Virus record (IMG/VR): IMGVR_UViG_3300050343_000013
Span: 1-57,558 of that record
Source of the DNA: a virus
Length of the DNA: 57,558 bases
Reading direction: 5' to 3' (one strand)
Below are positions 8,780 through 17,444 of the stretch, piece by piece. The stretch's first letter is position 1. Each line of letters starts with the position of its first letter. The position numbers and the translations under genes are program-made. A model generated the notes under the pieces. The model had not been told where the DNA came from. It saw only the letters and a program-made list of their open reading frames with translations, and did not search any database.

Positions 8780-10021
8780 TTATCCCATTGCCTGTCCTAG
8801 AGTGAAGCCGTAGTAGTTACTGCCCCCATCCACTGTAATAAACGCAAATACGTCAATTCCTGCATTTGTAGCAGTTATCGTAGGTGCTGTTGCTGCTGCC
8901 CAGTCTACAGTTCCAGGCCAAGTGATTGTTCTTGCAGAACTGTCTTGCACTACCTTCAAGATAAATGCACTGGCTCTGCCACTGGCAGCAGGGTTGCTAA
9001 ACGTGTAGGTTACATTCTCAGATAAGGTATGTGTAAACACGTTGCCATCTCGTAGGTTAATCGTGGCTGCGTTGGAGCTAGAGGTTACCACTGTGCTTTC
9101 CTCTGTCGTGCCGTTGTCAAAACTTACAACACCGTTAGCATCTGCTGTTACAGCTTTAGATGCTGCTGTTAATCCTAGTGTTGCAATATCTAAGTAATTT
9201 AACTCAGCCGTAGTTGCTGTCACACCATCAAGTAGATTTAACTCTGTTGCTGTGGCAGTAACTCCATCAAGTATGTTTAATTCAGCAGCAGTAGATGTTA
9301 CACCATCAAGTATGTTTAATTCGGCTGCTGTAGAAGTTACACCGTCTAAGATATTTAGTTCAGCAGCGGTTGAAGTAACACCGTCAAGTATATTTAACTC
9401 TGCTGCTGTTGATGTAACACTAAGATCACTTAGACTAGAAACTGTAGCTCTTACGTCAACCTCTCCACCCATACCACTATGGCTAGAACAGTAGTAGTAT
9501 AAAGTATCTGGAGCATCTTGCTCTAGTTTAACCTGTGTGTAAGCTCCTGCAGAACCTGGAGTTCCTACTGCTGTTACACCTGTAGTAAATGCACTACCAC
9601 CACCATGTGTACCGTTTGAGGTTGTACTTAGTAGTAGTGGGTGTCCTGAGTTGCTGCTATCTGACTGATCAAACCTGTATGTTACTGAGGGTGTAAGTAA
9701 ACCTAGTTGCTGTACTGTTCCATCAAGAGCATACTTGTTACCGCCAGAGTCAACTACAGTAACTGCAATTGTTGCGTAAGGTTGTTTAGCATCTATCTGA
9801 GTTTGTACATTTGATGTTACACCATCAACATAATTTAATTCAGCAGTTGTGGCTGTTACACCGTCAAGTAAGTTTAACTCTGTGTTAGTTGATGTAACAC
9901 CGTCAAGTTTACTTATCGCAATGGCTGCACTTGCGTTAATGTCAGCATTAAGTATAGTACCGTCTGTAATATTAGTACTAGTGACATTAGTTGGTGCAGG
10001 TTGATTTCCTATATATGGCAT
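8780..10021 (-). CDS. Tail fibre with TAAELN repeats and a cupredoxin-like domain (413 aa)
   Basis: Order of parts: an N-terminal segment (MPYIGNQPAP, residues 1-40) and a first set of TAAELN units (41-80). A beta domain of about 110 residues (82-192) comes next, then six more 13-residue TAAELN units (about 200-280), and a C-terminal strand-rich domain ending GSNYYGFTLGQAMG. The beta domain carries His127 in SGHPLLLS and the loop YYYCSSHSGMGG with Cys178, His181 and Met184. That is the C-x2-H-x2-M arrangement of type 1 copper proteins such as amicyanin. Copper binding is my inference; the fibre role follows from the repeats and neighbours. Confidence 0.8.
   Translation of the reverse strand: MPYIGNQPAPTNVTSTNITDGTILNADINASAAIAISKLDGVTSTNTELNLLDGVTATTAELNYVDGVTSNVQTQIDAKQPYATIAVTVVDSGGNKYALDGTVQQLGLLTPSVTYRFDQSDSSNSGHPLLLSTTSNGTHGGGSAFTTGVTAVGTPGSAGAYTQVKLEQDAPDTLYYYCSSHSGMGGEVDVRATVSSLSDLSVTSTAAELNILDGVTSTAAELNILDGVTSTAAELNILDGVTSTAAELNILDGVTATATELNLLDGVTATTAELNYLDIATLGLTAASKAVTADANGVVSFDNGTTEESTVVTSSSNAATINLRDGNVFTHTLSENVTYTFSNPAASGRASAFILKVVQDSSARTITWPGTVDWAAATAPTITATNAGIDVFAFITVDGGSNYYGFTLGQAMG
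9190..9420 (-). repeat. Six tandem 39-bp coding repeats (13-aa TAAELN units)
   Basis: Within the fibre gene, six consecutive 13-codon units encode STAAELNILDGVT or close variants. Four adjacent units are identical in protein but differ at many synonymous positions in the DNA, so the repeat is kept by selection on the protein and not by recent duplication. The same unit occurs in the fibres at 5227-6278 and near residues 41-80 of this gene. Confidence 0.9.
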
Positions 10022-10033
10022 CTATTCTCTCCC

Positions 10034-10366
10034 TTACGTCTGCTCTAGTACAGAGACTATAGCGTCTGCACTTGAAGCTGTGTTACTTGTAACCTTCAGT
10101 ATGTCAGTAGTTTCTAGCACTACTTTCTGATCACCGCCTATTGGAACTAATGCTCCCCCTACTGGAATAGTAGCTGCCTTTACTAGAAAGACACTAGCAG
10201 AAGCAGAACTGTCAGTTACTACTACATCTACTGTAATAGCAGATGAGTGTCTGTTTGCTACAGTCATGCCTATAACTGTTGATGTTGTTGCAGAAGGTAC
10301 AGTATAAACACTTGTCTGTGATGTGCCTATTGCTGAACTAACTGCGTTCTTAAAAGTGTTAGCCAT
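10034..10366 (-). CDS. Small beta-rich virion protein (110 aa)
   Basis: The protein begins MANTFKNAVSSAIGTSQTSVYTVP and is built of alternating hydrophobic and Ser/Thr/Val residues with no charge clusters or membrane segment. It includes TVANRHSSAITVDVVVTDSS and a closing strand ADAIVSVLEQT. Proteins of this length and type are found between fibre genes of marine myo- and podoviruses and are usually virion components with a sandwich fold. The exact role is unknown. It is co-directional with the flanking fibres, 10-13 bases from each. Confidence 0.6.
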   Translation of the reverse strand: MANTFKNAVSSAIGTSQTSVYTVPSATTSTVIGMTVANRHSSAITVDVVVTDSSASASVFLVKAATIPVGGALVPIGGDQKVVLETTDILKVTSNTASSADAIVSVLEQT

Positions 10367-10376
10367 TTTTTAATCC

Positions 10377-12380
10377 TTATCCTAACGCAATAGCAAAAGC
10401 AATGGGATCGTCTATCGGAGCAAAACGAGCATCACTTTCAGTTTTTGTATAATGGGTTGATAGCGAGAATGTACCATAAGCTACTAGGTCTAAAATATCT
10501 CCTGCTGTAGCACCCGATGCCAGTACAACTGCTGTACCTGACGTAGCAGTAAAGTCTGTACCTGCTAATAATTTTACACCGTTAAGATAAACATCTACAA
10601 ATCCAGAGTCGTAAGTTATGTTGAATGTAGTCTGCCCACTTGTGGCTGTATAAGTTTGTCTTGATGAAGTTCCGTTTACAGATGATCCTGCTGCAGTAAA
10701 ACCAGAGCCACCATATACCTGCATAGAGTTTGAGGTAGTATTAAAATAAAGAGTTCCTACTTGAAGAGCATCACCGTCATTGTCTACTGAAGGAGCAGAT
10801 GACTTAGCACCAAGGTATCTGTCGTCAAACGAATCAAAACTAGCTGCTGCAGAGGTTGCACTAGAAGCTGCTGCAGTTGCACTGTTTGCTGCACCAGTTG
10901 CACTTGAGGCAGCGGCTGTAGCACTTGAAGCGGCTGCTGTAGCTGATGTTGCTGCTGCAGTACCTGATCCCAGAATAGTATCAACATATGTCTTAGTTGT
11001 CAAGTCTGAATTTGCACTTGGTGTATATGTAGCAGTAATTTTGTTACTACCTGCTGCTACTGCACCTGTTAAAGTACCACCTGCTAATGGTAAGAATGTA
11101 TCCGTTGCATACTTTTTAGTTGCTGCATCTTGATCTGCTGTAGGATCACCTAGTCCTGTAATCTTACTAGTACCCATAGCTATAGCACCAGACATTGTAC
11201 CACCTGCAAGTGGCAGCTTGGCAGCTATACTAGTTGTAATAGTTGTGCTAAAACTTGCATCATCGTTGATGGCTGCAGCTAGTTCGTTTAGTGTGTTTAG
11301 TGTTCCAGGTGCTGAGTCTACAAGTCCTGATACCTGTGTGTCTACATAATTTTTAGTCGCAGCATCTTGTGCAGAACTTGGATCTGTAACGTTAGCAATT
11401 GTTGTACCTGTAACGTCCAGTGTTCCGTTGACTGTTACGTTAGTAAATGTAGATGTACCAGAACTTGCAGTTACGTTACCAGTTACATCACCACTAATGT
11501 CACCTGTAATATTACCAGTTATGTTACCTGTGATGTTACCTTGCAAGTTACCAACAAAGCCAGAGCTTGCTGTAACTGTTGTACCTGTTATGGCTGCAGC
11601 ACTATTAGCCCCGATAATAGTACCATCAATAGCACCACCATTAATATCAACAGTCGCCAATGTCGCTTGACCAGATGTAGAAACAGTTGTAAAGCTAGCT
11701 GCCGCAGCACTAGAAGCACCAATTGTTGTGCCATCCACATTACCGCCATTAATATCCACCGTAGCATGAGTTGAAGTTCCTGTAGTTGTTAGAGCTGTAA
11801 ATGTACCTGCTGCTGCTGTAGAAGCACCTATTATAGTACCATCTATATTACCACCATTTACATCTGCTGTAGTTACTGTTGTAGTACCTGTAGCAGTAAG
11901 GTCAGTAAACGTAGCTGCACCTGCGGATGCTGCACCTATTGTTGCACCGTCTATTGCACCACCGTTAATGTCTATGTTAGAGAATGTAGCTGCCCCAGTT
12001 ACTGTAACAGAGTCAATGTAACCTACACCGTCAACATAAAGGTCTTTAAACTTTAACGAGGATGTACCAATGTCAATGTCATCATCAGTTACAGGAACAA
12101 TAGCACCGTCTTGTATACGTACTTGCTCTACTGCAGATCCACCTACCTCACTAAAGAAACCTACTCTATTGTTAGTAGTATCTATTACAACTTTGTTTAG
12201 TGCATCACTGTCAGCTATTAGAGGTACGTAACCACCTTCAGTGGAACTACCGTCATGCTTGTGTCCAGTAGCTAAAGCAAAAGCATCTCGTAGAGCATTA
12301 TACTCTGCGTTTACTGGTGCAGCTTTAATAACCGCATTAGCGATAATATCAGCTGCTGATTGTCTTGAATAACCTGCCAT
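10377..12380 (-). CDS. Long tail fibre with 33-residue DINGG repeats (667 aa)
   Basis: The N-terminus (MAGYSRQSAADIIANAVIKA to about residue 120) contains AEYNALRDAFALATGHKHDG, a helical, probably tail-attaching part. Residues about 125-290 repeat DINGGAIDGTIIGA followed by AAATFT and TTTGT about five times, consistent with a beta-helical or triple-stranded shaft. A stretch of Ala/Ser heptads (TAAASSA repeats, about 490-530) follows, then a C-terminal domain with NITYDSGFVDVYLNGVKLLAG, a motif common at the tips of phage fibres. It lies directly downstream of the tail tube-like gene, as the main fibre does in T7-like phages. Confidence 0.8.
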   Translation of the reverse strand: MAGYSRQSAADIIANAVIKAAPVNAEYNALRDAFALATGHKHDGSSTEGGYVPLIADSDALNKVVIDTTNNRVGFFSEVGGSAVEQVRIQDGAIVPVTDDDIDIGTSSLKFKDLYVDGVGYIDSVTVTGAATFSNIDINGGAIDGATIGAASAGAATFTDLTATGTTTVTTADVNGGNIDGTIIGASTAAAGTFTALTTTGTSTHATVDINGGNVDGTTIGASSAAAASFTTVSTSGQATLATVDINGGAIDGTIIGANSAAAITGTTVTASSGFVGNLQGNITGNITGNITGDISGDVTGNVTASSGTSTFTNVTVNGTLDVTGTTIANVTDPSSAQDAATKNYVDTQVSGLVDSAPGTLNTLNELAAAINDDASFSTTITTSIAAKLPLAGGTMSGAIAMGTSKITGLGDPTADQDAATKKYATDTFLPLAGGTLTGAVAAGSNKITATYTPSANSDLTTKTYVDTILGSGTAAATSATAAASSATAAASSATGAANSATAAASSATSAAASFDSFDDRYLGAKSSAPSVDNDGDALQVGTLYFNTTSNSMQVYGGSGFTAAGSSVNGTSSRQTYTATSGQTTFNITYDSGFVDVYLNGVKLLAGTDFTATSGTAVVLASGATAGDILDLVAYGTFSLSTHYTKTESDARFAPIDDPIAFAIALG

Positions 12381-12381
12381 G

Positions 12382-13922
12382 TTATAACCTGTCTCCTACC
12401 CCAAATGTAATCACTAAGCCTTGTATACTGTGTGATGCATCTGTGTCATTAGTTACGTATTTTAAAGATGCGGATTTACCTGATCCTGATATATTAGTTC
12501 TTTGTACTGGTGATGGATTACCATCAAATATTGCAGTGCTATTATATGTAGCTTCGTTAAAAAAGCTGCAGCACCTGCTGTTGATAAATTAAAGTTAGTT
12601 GGATTTAGTGTGTCTACATCTTCATAGTCATATACAGCCGACATAACTATTGTGTTATCACCTTCAGAACGTAAGTATGTAGCTACGTTATAAAATATTT
12701 TACGTTGCTCTGGATCTTGCATATGAAAGAAGGGAGTTTGAAAAATACTAAATATTGGATCTCCTCCAAAATTATTACCCACTTCTTGCTGCTGTACTTT
12801 ACCTGCTGAAGTACCATGTATAACAATTTCGTTTTGTCCTATGTAACCACTAGCTGCACATGTAGCTGTAATACCTAACATCTGACTGTATTCAAACTGT
12901 AGACCGTTAGGTGTTTGTCTAAAACCGCCTATAATACCTTGAGTATCACTACCTGCAAAGAAATATCTAAACTGTGTCTTTTGTCTTATAACTACTGCAT
13001 TTAAACCTTCTAGATCAATATCAAATATAATATCTGTAAAAATAGACTGAATGTTTTTAGATACTGTTTCTAGATTAACGTCACCAATCTTAGCTGTACC
13101 TGAAATAGGACGTAAGCCGTCTTGAGATAAGAATAATAAGTCACCACCTATTTCTATAACACTATCTGTAGCTAGACATCCAAGGTCATCTGTAACAGTT
13201 TCTGAAGTACAAAGTTAGCTAACGCAGTTCCTGACAGTTTTTTAATATTAGTCGAACCAAATATAAACAACTCGTTTCTAAATGACTTAATAGCAACTAT
13301 AGGAAAACCTACATTTATAACTCCTGCACCATTACTTGCATGCAAAGTCTGTTTCTGCTAGTGGAGCACTAAAAAAGAGTTTAGTTGGGTGTGCAGGATC
13401 TCCTGCTAAGAATAAATGATTTTGAAATATTGCAGAAAACTTAGGATCTGTAGGAGCACTGCTATGGGTAATCTGTGTATATGTTGTGCCATCATATGTT
13501 GATGCAGGGTTTATACCATCTGTTAAAACTACTTTTGGTGTACCAAAGTTAAACTTAGAAAACCTAACCTTAGTTACCCCTACCATTGTAGGTGAACCTG
13601 CAGTTGTTACAGCATCCCAAGCTGAACTAGAGGTATTCCATTTATGTAAGTAGTTGTTACCTGATGATGGTTTTCTACAAGCTAGTATGCCATCGTTTAT
13701 ACCGTCAGCTACACAAACACCTAGTACACTTCCTGTTCCTGTAACTGTGCCATAGTTATTAGCAAATCCATTTATCTTTCTGTAGCCACCAGTAACAGCA
13801 GGTTCATAGTTAATTAAAGAGATAGCAGATCCAGGTTGGTTCTCACCCTGAGATAACACATCTCTGCTAGTATTTAGTCCTCCTTGACAGAAGACTTTAA
13901 AGGAAGCTAAATTTTCTGGCAT
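12382..13922 (-). CDS. Tail tube/nozzle-like protein (T7 gp12-like position), frameshifted
   Basis: The readable frames join to about 510 residues. The N-terminal 190 (13332-13922) include FKVFCQGGLNTSRDVLSQG, INYEPAVTGGYRKINGF and FSAIFQNHLFLAGDP. A middle part in a second frame reads VINVGFPIVAIKSFRNELFIFG and GDLLFLSQDGLRPI. The C-terminal part (12462-12881) is rich in strands and continues in a third frame to SIQGLVITFGVGDRL and a stop at 12382. I place breaks near 13340, 13200 and 12557 (an A-run). Strand-rich blades with LF.SQDGLRP are typical of the podovirus tail tubular B/nozzle protein, and the gene follows the adaptor with a TAATG overlap. The function is assigned by similarity of plan, not by search. 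Confidence 0.65.
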
Positions 13923-14657
13923 TACACAATACTACTAATAGTGTTACTAAATGACTTGTTTCGATGTATTACCGTTGACCTAACATCTAGTGGATCATCT
14001 ATAAGTATCGTCTCATAGATTTATACCATCTTGAAAGTTTTGTTGATGTATTGCAGCACTTTGTTCATTAGATCTAAATCTCATCATGTACATCATAGCA
14101 CCATCAATAAGTACGTGATTAAATCTATCTGGTATATCAGATGTATCATTAAAAGCAGTTAAGTCTGCAGGAAATGAAAAGTATACATATTCTACTACAT
14201 ATGCTATCGTTTGGTACAGGTGTAACACCAAACTTTGCTTCTAATGTTTGATAGACACGTTGTGGTGCAGATATACCAGAACCATTTGTGATCACCTTCA
14301 TCATCTAAGTCCACGATACCTTTGAGTATACTCATCATATGATATTGTAGGAAGTGGTCTAGGTGTATTGTCTGCAGATCCTAATTTTTTCAATATAAAA
14401 GGTATCCCAGTCTACAGTAGCAAAATCAGCAGGAAAGTCATATTGCCTTGTAGCTGCTGTTAATGTTTGTATTTGTTGTTTTTAAGAATGGAAACTCTTG
14501 TCCTGTTTGTATTATATTTCTAATGGAGTTATTAATAGCATCTTTAGCTAAGTGCCTGAACATTACGTACTGTAGTAAAGCCATCACCTGCTGTATCTAA
14601 CGTAACTTCGTTTAAACGAACAAGAAGTTGGTTGACCAGTGTTATGTAAGTTGCCAT
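13922..14657 (-). CDS. Head-tail adaptor/tail tubular A-like protein, heavily frameshifted
   Basis: Reading across at least five small indels gives about 240 residues. They start MATYITLVNQLLVRLNEV, pass through AKDAINNSIRNI and QEFPFLK, and continue with LTAATRQYDFPADF and SAPQRVYQTLEAKFGVTPVP. The end is VVEYVYFSFPADLTAF, then DGAMMYMMRF, then NTISSIV. The pattern of an N-terminal helix pair, an aromatic QEFPFL line and the C-terminal phrase on a DGAMMYMM helix is that of the podovirus adaptor that joins portal to tail. It is flanked by the capsid block upstream and the tail tube-like gene downstream (TAATG overlap). No single frame exceeds 72 residues, which I attribute to consensus errors. 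Confidence 0.65.
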
Positions 14658-14712
14658 AAAAAAATCCCTTAGATAAGCTTAAAGGGGCAAGTTTCCCTGC
14701 CCCCTAAGTTAG

Positions 14713-15173
14713 TTATGCAAGTGCATCACGATCTACTTCATTAGCAGTACCGTCATTACCTATATCTGTGCAATCCATCATCCATGCCCAAATTCGGATC
14801 TTGCCTGTAGTAACAGCACCACCAGACAATGTTGCAATTGTCATGTCGATGTTGTCATCAGCTACAGCCATTAATGGTTGGAATGCCGCAGGGTTCTGTG
14901 CAACTACTGCTGCTGCAGATGTACCATCAAATCCATCTACAAAACAATCGGCATCAGCCCCTGTTCCTAGATCTAGAGTTAATGTAGAACCGTCAGAAGC
15001 TGTGTTCCTTTTTTGACTGCAATTACTGGAACGACATCAGAAGCTGCAAGAGCAGAACCTTTGTCAGACAAAGCAGTTGCTAGATTCAAAACAGTTTGAA
15101 CCATGTAGGGTTTTCTACCTGGGTTAGCATTGGCTCCCCGAGCAGACTGAAGTGTATTATCACCTAAAGCCAT
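14713..15173 (-). CDS. Capsid-associated protein, decoration candidate, frameshifted
   Basis: The first frame (14979-15173) starts MALGDNTLQSARGANANPG. After a break near 15005 the second frame gives ASDGSTLTLDLGTGADADCF and ends GKIRIWAWMMDCTDIGNDG...DALA at 14713. The total is about 153 residues, acidic and strand-rich. It follows the major capsid gene by 14 bases and resembles, in length and in being next to the capsid gene, head decoration or head-fibre proteins. The function is an inference from position. It contains no enzyme motif. Confidence 0.6.
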
Positions 15174-15187
15174 AATTCAATCTCCCC

Positions 15188-16258
15188 TTACGCTGCGTTA
15201 TATTTAGCAGTTACGATTGCTTCTGGACGAAGAATCTTTCTGCCGTATAGATGCATACCACGAACAATGTCAGCAAAGCTGTCAGGGTCACGATATGTTT
15301 CAGTCTTACTGATCTGCTCGGCAGTTGCTACTGCTGAGTCATGACCTGCAACGATAACACCATAGTTAGTGTTTTGGTTTGCAGAACCTGCAGTTCCTGA
15401 ACCTGTACCTACGTGAAGGAAGGTTGAGGAAGTATAGAGTCTGAAGCCATGCAGGTTGTTCAGTACTAGACCATTACGTAGAGCACCTGATTCACCGTAA
15501 TCAGCGTTTAAGAACCGTGAATCTTCATCGGCTAAGATTTCCATGAATACTGGGTCAACAACAAGCCATCTACCTTGTGAATCAACTTGTTGTTGATCAA
15601 CAAACGCTTCATACGTGATACAATCATCGCAGGTGAAACAGTTGCTGTTGGTAGTGCAGTTGCACCTGGTAAACGTGCTGCTACAGGAATTGAATGATCT
15701 CCTGCAGAAGACGTTGTGATGTTACCAAATGAAGACTTGATAAGTTTCATTGAAGATAACAACTCGTCTGAACCTGCAGTTGCTACAGCTTTTGAACCAT
15801 TTGTTTGGTCATTAACTGTGTCAGCATCAGTGTGTAGTGCAGACTGTTTGTAACCTGATAGATAGCCAAGAACTTCTTGGTCATGCTGATCAGCTAAACG
15901 ATATGCTGCACGATTAGTTGCAAGATCCATAAAGTTGACATGTGAATGAGCTTCCTCAATATCGTCAATCTTAAAAGCATAGTAGTTAGCTTTATCAACG
16001 ACTAGAGAAAAGTCTTCATCGTCAAGATCTTGTGCTGACCTGTGTACCACGAGCATATGAGCTCACTGAAATTTCAGGTTCTTTGATAATTTTCACCGTA
16101 TCACCTTGGGCAGCTATCTCCCCAAAATAATCAGAGTTGGTGATGTCACCACATACTGTACTCTTGCGGAAAGCAAGTTGTACTTTTTTGGAGTATATGA
16201 TACTGGAAAAGTTACCGTTAGGTAAGTTACCGTATCCTCCTGCTGTTGTAAAAGCCAT
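15188..16258 (-). CDS. Major capsid protein, frameshifted
   Basis: Three frames join to about 355 residues. They are MAFTTAGGYGNLPNGNFSSI...SYARGTQV (16022-16258), then AQDLDDEDFSLVVDKANYYA and EAHSHVNFMDLATNRAAYRL (15532-16056), and then FVDQQQVDSQGRWLVVDPVF leading to MEILADEDSRFLNAD and a C-terminus ending KYNAA (15188-15544). Breaks lie near 16035 and 15605. The phrases KANYYAFKIDDIEEAHSHVN and RWLVVDP, together with the position after the scaffold and before the adaptor, identify the coat protein of marine podoviruses and relatives. It has its own strong promoter candidate (16467-16494). The disruptions cannot be tolerated in an essential gene, so they are probably sequencing errors. Confidence 0.85.
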
Positions 16259-16422
16259 GATAAAATCCTCCTGATATTTGGCTTGAATTAAGCTTAAACA
16301 TCTAAAAGAGGCTGTACGTTTTCTAGGGTGCAGTTAATATTTACAGTTGCGCTAACAAATACCACTGGGCCTATACTTGAACAGGTAGTTCTTCTTAGTT
16401 TAGACTTTTATGAATTTGAGTA

Positions 16423-16455
16423 TGACAAAAGGTAGTCAAAGTGAGGCTTTTGTCA
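16423..16455 (-). other. Perfect 9-bp inverted repeat in the capsid mRNA leader
   Basis: TGACAAAAG at 16423-16431 pairs with CTTTTGTCA at 16447-16455 around a 15-base loop. It lies just downstream of the candidate capsid promoter and upstream of the start codon, so it would form a hairpin in the 5' leader. It is not followed by a T-run on the minus strand, so it is not a standard terminator. It could stabilise the transcript or bind a protein. Confidence 0.55.
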
Positions 16456-16466
16456 ATATACCCATA

Positions 16467-16494
16467 GTTATACTGCTGAAAATTGATTTGTCAA
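16467..16494 (-). promoter_or_regulatory. Sigma-70-type promoter for the major capsid gene
   Basis: On the minus strand a consensus -35 TTGACA (16494-16489), a 16-base spacer and a -10 TATAAC (16472-16467) point at the capsid gene, with a predicted start of transcription near 16460. It lies in the only sizeable gap (16259-16499) between scaffold and capsid, which otherwise holds the inverted repeat at 16423-16455 and no gene. It uses the same -10 hexamer as the late promoter at 32033-32061. Confidence 0.6.
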
Positions 16495-16499
16495 CAGTT

Positions 16500-17399
16500 T
16501 TATCTAGCTTTGCCAGATACATCGTAAACAAATTTACCCGAACGGATAGCTTTGTTAATTTCGTCAGATCGTTCTTCAAATTCCATATCGGACATTTTTG
16601 CAACTTCTGACTCACGAATTGCGTCATTTGCATCTTCTACATCTACTTGTGTCTTAGTACGTTTAGTTACAGTAGAAGCTGCATGCTTTTGCTTTTGCTT
16701 TCTTTGCACTCTTAGTAAGACCTTTGTCTACTTTGTATAGATCTATAACACGAACTACAGAAGCAGGGTCATCTGAGTTTTCATATAGTGCATCTTGTAC
16801 CCACTTAGGTTGTTCATCAACCCAAGTATGAAACTCATCTGATGCACGTAAGTCATCAAAGTCTTCATGAGATTTACGTATAACATTTTCAGCTTTAGTT
16901 CTTTGAGCTTCTGTTTGAATTTATCAAACTCTTGCATACGAGCTTCAGCTTTACTAAACATCTCTTGAGCTTTTTTAGCAGCAATAGTTTCTACAATACC
17001 TGCTACGTCTGGATACTCTTTAGCCCACTCTTCTATATCTTCATCAGACTTAGGTGGTACAATAGATTCTTTTTCTAATCGTTTTTCAAAGGCTTGAAAC
17101 TTTTCGTCCCATTCTTTTTCCTTATCTTGCATGTGGCGTCTTAGATCACCGTAACGTTTTTTAAAAGATTTTTCTTCAGCAGATAACGTTTCTTCTTTAA
17201 CTTCTGTATCGGCCTCTTTTTCTTTGGAAGCTTCTTTTTCTGGTTGCTGTTCTTCGTCTTCTTCTCCACGTTGTTCAGCTTCAAGTTTACGAATCTCCTC
17301 TTCTTCAGCTTCCATTCGGCTACGTTTCTTTTCGTGATTGTAACCTCTGTCAACAAATCCTGCTGTCTTTTGTGTTTCTACTTCTGCTAGTTCAGGCAT
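16500..17399 (-). CDS. Scaffolding protein, frameshifted
   Basis: The product is about 298 residues over three frames. It starts MPELAEVETQKTAGFVDRG and has a very acidic, Glu/Lys-rich middle. SFKKRYGDLRRHMQDKEKEW and PKSDEDIEEWAKEYPDVAGI follow, then helices KAQEMFSKAEARMQEFDKFK. After breaks near 16918 and 16695 it continues with DEFHTWVDEQPKWVQDALYE and ends DEINKAIRSGKFVYDVSGKAR. The highly charged coiled-coil character, the KKRYGDLRRH..DKE motif and the slot immediately before the capsid gene are those of podovirus scaffolding proteins, which template procapsid assembly and then leave. Confidence 0.8.
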
Positions 17400-17421
17400 A
17401 TTTTTTCCTTTTCTGTTGGGG

Positions 17422-17435
17422 TCAGCCGAAGCTGA
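17422..17435 (-). other. UUCG-capped RNA hairpin upstream of the scaffold gene
   Basis: In the minus-strand transcript TCAGC, a TTCG loop and GCTGA form a stable tetraloop hairpin in the 45-base gap between the 1357-residue gene and the scaffold start. There is no following U-run, so it is more likely an mRNA processing or stability element than a terminator. Confidence 0.5.
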
Positions 17436-17444
17436 GTAGCCTTA

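Noticed and set aside
9190-9420. CRISPR-like regular repeats
   Set aside because: The units are directly tandem without spacers, in frame, and encode a known fibre repeat; they are not palindromic.
11367-11774. Plus-strand ORFs over the long fibre (135 and 80 aa)
   Set aside because: Cys/Ser/Thr-rich shadow translations of the repetitive DINGG region, with no ribosome site.
16436-16633. 65-residue minus ORF crossing the capsid promoter
   Set aside because: It is a shifted reading of the scaffold end running through the promoter and hairpin; the scaffold frame is the supported one.
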